From Burkholderiaceae bacterium (lineage in GTDB: Bacteria; Pseudomonadota; Gammaproteobacteria; Burkholderiales; Burkholderiaceae): 5,932 nt of DNA. Location: assembly GCA_025458735.1 (NCBI GenBank), contig JALORV010000054.1, positions 1 through 5,932 on the forward strand. Direction: 5' to 3'. A program made the position numbers and the translations under genes. The notes under the pieces are model-generated. The model had not been told where the DNA came from and ran no database searches. It saw only the letters and a list, made by a program, of their open reading frames with translations. This document shows, one piece after another, positions 1 through 3,741 of the stretch; the stretch's first letter is position 1; every line of letters starts with the position of its first letter.

Positions 1-1
1 T

Positions 2-94
2 GAGGAAAATGCCGCAAGGTGCATGGAGCTGGTTGCCGGCCTGGTCGAGACGACGGCGAGGATTGTTCGAGCCGCGTTGGGCGAGGTACGGTGA
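2..94 (+). CDS. 3' end of an unidentified convergent gene (partial)
   Basis: From the left edge a plus-strand frame stays open for 30 codons and ends at a TGA (92-94). The peptide starts EENAARCMELVAGL and ends ALGEVR. It is a regular amphipathic helix pattern, with hydrophobic residues every three to four positions and charged residues between, which is common at protein C-termini. Most codons end in G or C, as in the other genes here. Its stop lies 67 bases from the stop of the minus-strand operon, with a perfect hairpin between them, which is a typical convergent arrangement. The family cannot be recognised from 30 residues. A chance open frame at high GC is possible, so this is a tentative call. 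Confidence 0.45.
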   Translation, partial: EENAARCMELVAGLVETTARIVRAALGEVR

Positions 95-122
95 GCGGTG
101 GCTGCGCAGCGACTTGCGACAG

Positions 123-149
123 CGTTGCGCCGGCGTAGCCGGCGCAACG
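123..149. terminator. Perfect 12-bp hairpin between converging stop codons, likely bidirectional terminator
   Basis: CGTTGCGCCGGC (123-134) is followed by the 3-base loop GTA and its exact reverse complement (138-149). It begins 12 bases beyond the TAG stop (162-164) of the triple-rhodanese gene and 28 bases beyond the TGA of the tentative plus-strand gene. Neither side has the T-run of a classical intrinsic terminator. It may act as a terminator with a weak tail, a stabiliser of both 3' ends, or a stem used together with Rho. The stem is directly visible; its role is inferred. Confidence 0.5.
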
Positions 150-161
150 ATTGACGGGCGC

Positions 162-1535
162 CTACTTCGGAACGATCTTGAAGTTGCCGGCCTTGTCGAC
201 ATCGATCTCGGCGTTCAGGAAGCCCGACTTGTAGCCTGCGTCCTTCAGCTTGTGGTACGCCATTTCGGCCCGGATGCCGGTGCTGCAATGGGCGATGATG
301 CGCTTGTCCTTCGGCAGTTCACCGATGCGGGTCGCCAGGTCCTCGTCCGGAATCAGGACGGCACCCTTGATCATGCCTGCGTTGGCCTCGTCGGCGTTGC
401 GCACATCCAGGATCAGCACGTCGGGCGGCGTCGAGCGCGCCAGCTTCGTGAACTCGTCGATGCCGATGGCGCCGGGTCTGGGCTGGGGCACGTAGGCGAC
501 CTGCGTGGCGGCCGGTACGCCCGATTCGATGGCGAAGCCCGCCGCCTGCCAGCCGAGCAGGCCACCCTCTATGACCTGGACGTTGGTCTGGCCGGACTTG
601 ATCAGCTCGCGCGCCACTGCGACGGCTTCACTGCCGCCGCGACCGTCGTAGACGATGATCGGCGCCTGCAGCTTCGGGGCCGGGAACGTCTTGAGCTGCG
701 ACTTCACCGTGGCCGCCGGCATGCCGACTGCCCCTTTGATGTGGCCACTCTTCGCCTCATCGGGCGCGCGCACGTCGAGGATGACGGCCGGGATGCCCTT
801 GTCGACGTATGCCGCCTTCACGAACTCCGGACGGGTCGCCAGGAAGTCGCGCGTCTGCCACTCGGGCACGCCCTCGTGATAGACCTTGGTGTTCTTGTAG
901 CCGAGGGCGATCGCCTTGCGCTGTGACAGCGGGCTCATCTGGCACGTCACGCCCTGGCAGAAGAACACCAGCAGGGCGGTCTTGTCGGCCGGCAGGCGGT
1001 TCACGACCTTGTCCCAGCTCGGGTAGGGCACGTTTACGGAACCGGGAATCGTTCCCTGCTGGAAGCGCGGCAGCGGTCGCGAGTCGATCAGCATGAAGTT
1101 GCCGACCCGCTGCTCGACGAGCTTCTGCACGAAGGCGAAGTCGACCAGGTCCTGCTTGGCCACCTTGACCGGCCCCTTGATGCGGATCTCGGTGGCCCAC
1201 TTCTGGCCGTCCCTCTCGACGAAGGCGATGCGCGTCTCGTGGCCCTTGCGCACTTCGCGCAGATGGTCGACTTTCTTCGGCTCTCCTGCGTCCAGCACCA
1301 CGAGCGTCTTCGGATCGAAGCGGACGATCTCCTTGTTCGCATCGATGCCGAGCTGGATCGACTGCGACTTGAAGGCGACGTTTTCGAAGTAGCCAGCCAC
1401 CTGGCCGGGGGCGGGTTGGTGGCAGTTGTTGCAGACGGCCGGTTGACTCGGCCGGGCGGCCGGGGACGGGGCCTGCGCGCTCGCCGCGCCCGCGGCCAGC
1501 ACCAGCACGCCCAGGGCGATGCGGGGGACGTTCAT
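162..1535 (-). CDS. Exported CxxCH protein with three tandem rhodanese domains
   Basis: This is a 457-residue periplasmic protein. The first ~20 residues (MNVPRIALGVLVLAAGAASA) form a Sec signal with a likely cut after ASA. A single CNNCH motif (residues 35-39) looks like a c-type haem site. Residues ~45-125 are beta-rich and of unrecognised fold. Three rhodanese domains follow. Domain 1 (~130-235) has the loop C193-QGVT-C198, with Cys where the usual Arg/Ser sits. Domain 2 (~245-335) has DVR and GGLLGW landmarks but Asp297 in the catalytic Cys position (DGRGGS), so it is probably inactive. Domain 3 (~358-457) has a canonical C417-STGI-R loop but lacks the usual C-terminal GG..W motif. The frame opens at 1583, but the start at 1535 was chosen because it has a CAGGAG site 8 bases upstream and gives a clean signal peptide. 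As the last gene of a Psr-like operon it probably binds or transfers sulfane sulfur for the molybdoenzyme. Haem attachment is unproven; the motif could bind a metal instead. Confidence 0.9.
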   Translation of the reverse strand: MNVPRIALGVLVLAAGAASAQAPSPAARPSQPAVCNNCHQPAPGQVAGYFENVAFKSQSIQLGIDANKEIVRFDPKTLVVLDAGEPKKVDHLREVRKGHETRIAFVERDGQKWATEIRIKGPVKVAKQDLVDFAFVQKLVEQRVGNFMLIDSRPLPRFQQGTIPGSVNVPYPSWDKVVNRLPADKTALLVFFCQGVTCQMSPLSQRKAIALGYKNTKVYHEGVPEWQTRDFLATRPEFVKAAYVDKGIPAVILDVRAPDEAKSGHIKGAVGMPAATVKSQLKTFPAPKLQAPIIVYDGRGGSEAVAVARELIKSGQTNVQVIEGGLLGWQAAGFAIESGVPAATQVAYVPQPRPGAIGIDEFTKLARSTPPDVLILDVRNADEANAGMIKGAVLIPDEDLATRIGELPKDKRIIAHCSTGIRAEMAYHKLKDAGYKSGFLNAEIDVDKAGNFKIVPK

Positions 1536-1543
1536 GAGGTGTG

Positions 1544-1549
1544 CTCCTG
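1544..1549 (-). promoter_or_regulatory. Ribosome binding site deciding the triple-rhodanese start
   Basis: Read on the minus strand this is CAGGAG, 8 bases before the ATG at 1535-1533. It supports that ATG over the in-frame ATG at 1583, which would put a polar 16-residue stretch ahead of the signal peptide. Confidence 0.75.
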
Positions 1550-1572
1550 CCTCGGGTGAGGCGATTTGACGC

Positions 1573-1603
1573 GGGCTGGCCACGCCGCCGGCGCTGCCAG
1601 CCC
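1573..1603 (-). repeat. Inverted repeat in the spacer between the two rhodanese genes
   Basis: GGGCTGGC (1573-1580) pairs exactly with GCCAGCCC (1596-1603). Inside it, after a two-base mismatch on each side, CGCC (1583-1586) pairs with GGCG (1590-1593). It sits in the 82-base gap, 15 bases after the small rhodanese stop. No T-run follows in the direction of transcription, so it is more likely a processing or stability stem that could change the ratio of the two rhodaneses than a full terminator. The function is inferred. Confidence 0.4.
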
Positions 1604-1617
1604 ACGGGACGGGTCGA

Positions 1618-2088
1618 CTACTTCTTCGGCATCTCGACCGGATAGCCGGCCTTGCGCCACTCCTCGAACACCATCACGACGGCGGTGACGTCGGTGAAGC
1701 CGAGGTCCTGCAGGGTCTTGGCAGCCAGCGTGCAGCGGCCGCCGGTCTTGCAGTACAGGTAGATCTTGCGATTCATGTCGGTCTTGTCGGGGAATCCGAC
1801 CTCGCCCCAGATCGTGAACTCGAGCAGGCCGCGCGGCACGTTGACGGCCCCGGGAACGAAACCGGTGGCGTACTCGTCCGGATTGCGGACGTCGACGATC
1901 AGCGCATTGGTCTTCGCATCGAACACGCTCTTGAAGCCGGCCATGTCGATGGACTTGACCTGCTTGCGCGTATTGGCGACCAGTTCCTTGACGCTGGCCG
2001 GATAGTTCTGCGCAGACACGTACGAGGGCAGGGCGATCGCGGCACCGAGCAGGACGGCGGCGAGGAAGCGGGCATTGCGGATTGACAT
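1618..2088 (-). CDS. Small exported rhodanese (single-domain sulfurtransferase)
   Basis: This protein has 156 residues. Residues 1-26 are a Sec signal (basic start MSIRNAR, hydrophobic core, likely cut after VSA), giving a mature periplasmic protein of about 130 residues, normal for a single rhodanese domain. Visible landmarks are the DVR-NPDEY element (66-73), the GAVNVPRG strand-turn (80-87) and the active-site loop C113-KTGG-R118, where C113 should carry the persulfide. A second cysteine, C119, directly follows the loop. The usual GG before the tryptophan near the end is replaced (VMVFEEW, 138-144). Rhodaneses move sulfane sulfur from donors such as thiosulfate or polysulfide to acceptors. 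Next to a Psr-like complex the likely job is a periplasmic sulfur carrier, comparable in role to Wolinella Sud, though homology to Sud is not claimed. It lies 56 bases after the membrane anchor gene, with a CAGGAG site 6 bases before its ATG. Confidence 0.93.
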   Translation of the reverse strand: MSIRNARFLAAVLLGAAIALPSYVSAQNYPASVKELVANTRKQVKSIDMAGFKSVFDAKTNALIVDVRNPDEYATGFVPGAVNVPRGLLEFTIWGEVGFPDKTDMNRKIYLYCKTGGRCTLAAKTLQDLGFTDVTAVVMVFEEWRKAGYPVEMPKK

Positions 2089-2094
2089 GAGTAA

Positions 2095-2100
2095 CTCCTG
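2095..2100 (-). promoter_or_regulatory. Ribosome binding site of the small rhodanese gene
   Basis: CAGGAG on the minus strand, 6 bases before the ATG at 2088-2086. It is the same hexamer as the one ahead of the triple-rhodanese gene, and both rhodanese genes share an AGGAG plus ATG layout. Confidence 0.7.
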
Positions 2101-2144
2101 GTTGACGAGAGCAAGAAGATCGGATTCGAGACTGCTTTGCGAGA

Positions 2145-3200
2145 TCAGGGCGCTGTCGCCTGCACGATCGCGCTGGCCTGGCCGGCATTGACCAGCACCC
2201 AGCGCAGCGCGAACCCGCCGGCCAGCACCAGCAGCGCCGGCACGATGGTGTGGGCAATGCGATGCCTGAGTTCAAGGGTCTGCAGCACGATCGGCACGAG
2301 GATGCCGACCGCCACGACGCCGATCCAGAAGATCAGCCCGTACCGGCCGTCGAACAGCAGCCGCACCGCTTCGATGTGCGACAGCGTCGAGGTGGCTAGC
2401 GAGATGAGCAGCAGGGCGATCAGCACCAGTTCGACGCCGAGCAGGGCAACGTCCGCGCGGATCAGGCTGTCGACGGTCGACTTCTCCGGCGGCTCCTCGC
2501 CCAGTGGCTGAGCCATCGCGGCCAGCGCGCCGCCGAGCAGGCTGCGCGGCGCCGGGCGGCCCGGGAAGACAACCGTCGCGATGTGCATCGCCGCCGCACC
2601 CGCGGACAGCCCGGAGACCAGGAACAGCAGCGGCAGGATCGACGTGTTCCACAGCGGCCTGGCGACCATCGTGTTCAGCAGGATGCCGGTGTAGATGCCG
2701 ACGGCGATCCCGAACGCGATGTTGGCGAGCCCGAGCCACCGCAACCTCGTGGGATGCCGCACGAAGAAGTCCGAGGCCTTCTGCAGCACCGGCACGCGTT
2801 CGCCGAGCCAGGGCCAGGATTGCGGCAGCCGGATCAGTGCGGACACCAGCAGGATGGCGTAGACGACCAGCAGCACCCAGGAGCCCCAGGCCATTGGCGA
2901 CAGCCACTCGAAGGTGATGTAGATCGCCCAGACGTACAGCGGGTGGGCGAGGTCGAGCAGCAGCGCGAGCATGCCGACGTTGAGCAGCATGAAGCCGAGC
3001 AGCGGCGTCTGCACCGAGAAGAACCTGCGCGTGTCCTCGCCGCGGGCGGTCCGCAGCATGGCCCATCCGCCCAGGATCATCATGCCGGCGACCATGCCGC
3101 CAACGAACAGGTACAACGGGATCTCCCAGCCCCAGACATGCAGGGCGGGATCGATGCCGGGGTTATGGCGCGTTGTCGTTACTTCGAGCATGGTGGCCAT
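2145..3200 (-). CDS. NrfD/PsrC-like membrane anchor subunit
   Basis: This is a 351-residue integral membrane protein of the polysulfide reductase NrfD family. It anchors the complex and exchanges electrons with membrane quinones. Eight hydrophobic helices can be placed by eye at about 26-48, 64-84, 101-123, 153-177, 187-212, 251-272, 286-308 and 315-336, matching the eight helices known for PsrC. Family-like elements are GWEIPLYLFVGG (24-35), DLAHPLYVW (83-91), SPMAWGSW (101-108) and PLWNT with LFLVSGLSAGAA (182-203). No haem-binding motif is present, so quinone rather than cytochrome is the expected partner. A polar loop (~213-250) joins helices 5 and 6. The gene follows the iron-sulfur gene by 3 bases, so translation is probably coupled. 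The start is not certain: ATG at 3200 has only a weak ribosome site, and a second in-frame ATG at 3191 would shorten it by three residues. Confidence 0.93.
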   Translation of the reverse strand: MATMLEVTTTRHNPGIDPALHVWGWEIPLYLFVGGMVAGMMILGGWAMLRTARGEDTRRFFSVQTPLLGFMLLNVGMLALLLDLAHPLYVWAIYITFEWLSPMAWGSWVLLVVYAILLVSALIRLPQSWPWLGERVPVLQKASDFFVRHPTRLRWLGLANIAFGIAVGIYTGILLNTMVARPLWNTSILPLLFLVSGLSAGAAAMHIATVVFPGRPAPRSLLGGALAAMAQPLGEEPPEKSTVDSLIRADVALLGVELVLIALLLISLATSTLSHIEAVRLLFDGRYGLIFWIGVVAVGILVPIVLQTLELRHRIAHTIVPALLVLAGGFALRWVLVNAGQASAIVQATAP

Positions 3201-3203
3201 CCG

Positions 3204-3740
3204 CTAGGTCAGGTAGAACACCCGCGGCCGGGTGCCGGCCTCGGGCAACAGGGTGTGCCAGGTCCGCGTGCGCAGCAGCGTGGCCACGGCGCTCTTCGGG
3301 TCGTCGAGGTCGCCGAAGAACATGCAGTGCGTCGGGCATACCGCTACGCAGGCCGGATCCTTGCCCTCCTTGATGCGGTGGTCGCAGAAGGTGCACTTGT
3401 CGACGTAGCCCTTCGGGTGCACGTAGCGCGCGCCGTACGGGCAGGAGGCGATGCAGGCCTTGCAGCCGATGCAGCGATTGGCCGTGACCTTGACGATGCC
3501 GAGGTCCGAGACGTGGCTGGCCCCGGTCGGGCAGCAGGTCACGCACGGCGGGTTCTCGCAGTGATTGCAGCGCTCCGACCGGATTTCCATGCTGAGGTCG
3601 GGAAAGGTTCCGCGCACCTCGGTGGTGATCCAGTCGCGGGCGAAGCCGACCGGGACGTCGTTCTCGGTCTCGCAGGCGACGACGCAATCCATGCAGCCGA
3701 CGCACCTGCGGGTGTCGATGACCATGCCGTAGCGCGCCAT
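3204..3740 (-). CDS. Four-[4Fe-4S] electron-transfer subunit (PsrB/PhsB-like)
   Basis: This 178-residue ferredoxin-type subunit should wire the molybdenum subunit to the membrane anchor. Four cysteine groups are visible: C13-x2-C16-x2-C19-x3-C23, C58-x2-C61-x4-C66-x3-C70, C90-x2-C93-x2-C96-x3-C100 and C116-x2-C119-x11-C131-x3-C135. That gives 16 ligands for four [4Fe-4S] clusters, as in the DMSO reductase family. Two further cysteines, C69 and C139 (in CPTHC), are not needed as ligands. It has no signal peptide, as expected if it is exported bound to the Tat-targeted catalytic subunit. The start at 3740 (MARYGMVIDTRRC) was chosen over an upstream in-frame ATG at 3791 because an AAGGAGG site sits 6 bases before it, the longer form would overlap the upstream gene by 50 bases, and homologues begin just before the first cluster. 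Only one base separates it from the upstream stop. Confidence 0.95.
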   Translation of the reverse strand: MARYGMVIDTRRCVGCMDCVVACETENDVPVGFARDWITTEVRGTFPDLSMEIRSERCNHCENPPCVTCCPTGASHVSDLGIVKVTANRCIGCKACIASCPYGARYVHPKGYVDKCTFCDHRIKEGKDPACVAVCPTHCMFFGDLDDPKSAVATLLRTRTWHTLLPEAGTRPRVFYLT

Positions 3741-3741
3741 C

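Noticed and set aside
1..24. Possible minus-strand start (ATG at 24-22) of another operon gene
   Set aside because: Only eight codons are visible (MHLAAFSS), there is no AGGAG-like site upstream, and a perfect hairpin lies between it and the operon. The plus-strand reading is better supported.
101..110. Short palindrome GCTGCGCAGC as an operator
   Set aside because: A 10-base palindrome is expected by chance at this GC content, and it lies downstream of both gene ends, not at a promoter.
9..926. Long open plus-strand frame opposite the triple-rhodanese gene
   Set aside because: The peptide is Arg/Asp/Leu-rich with no recognisable domain and lies antisense to a gene with clear rhodanese motifs, signal peptide and ribosome site. 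High GC leaves such antisense frames open by chance.
757..1605. Open minus-strand frame overlapping the triple-rhodanese gene in another register
   Set aside because: Its product is Arg/Gly/Pro-rich and lacks motifs, whereas the other frame carries all the rhodanese and CxxCH features.
3321..3340. Extra cysteines C69 and C139 of the iron-sulfur subunit as a fifth metal site
   Set aside because: All 16 ligands for four clusters are present without them, and CPTHC-type sequences look familiar from related subunits, so there is no good case for an extra cofactor.
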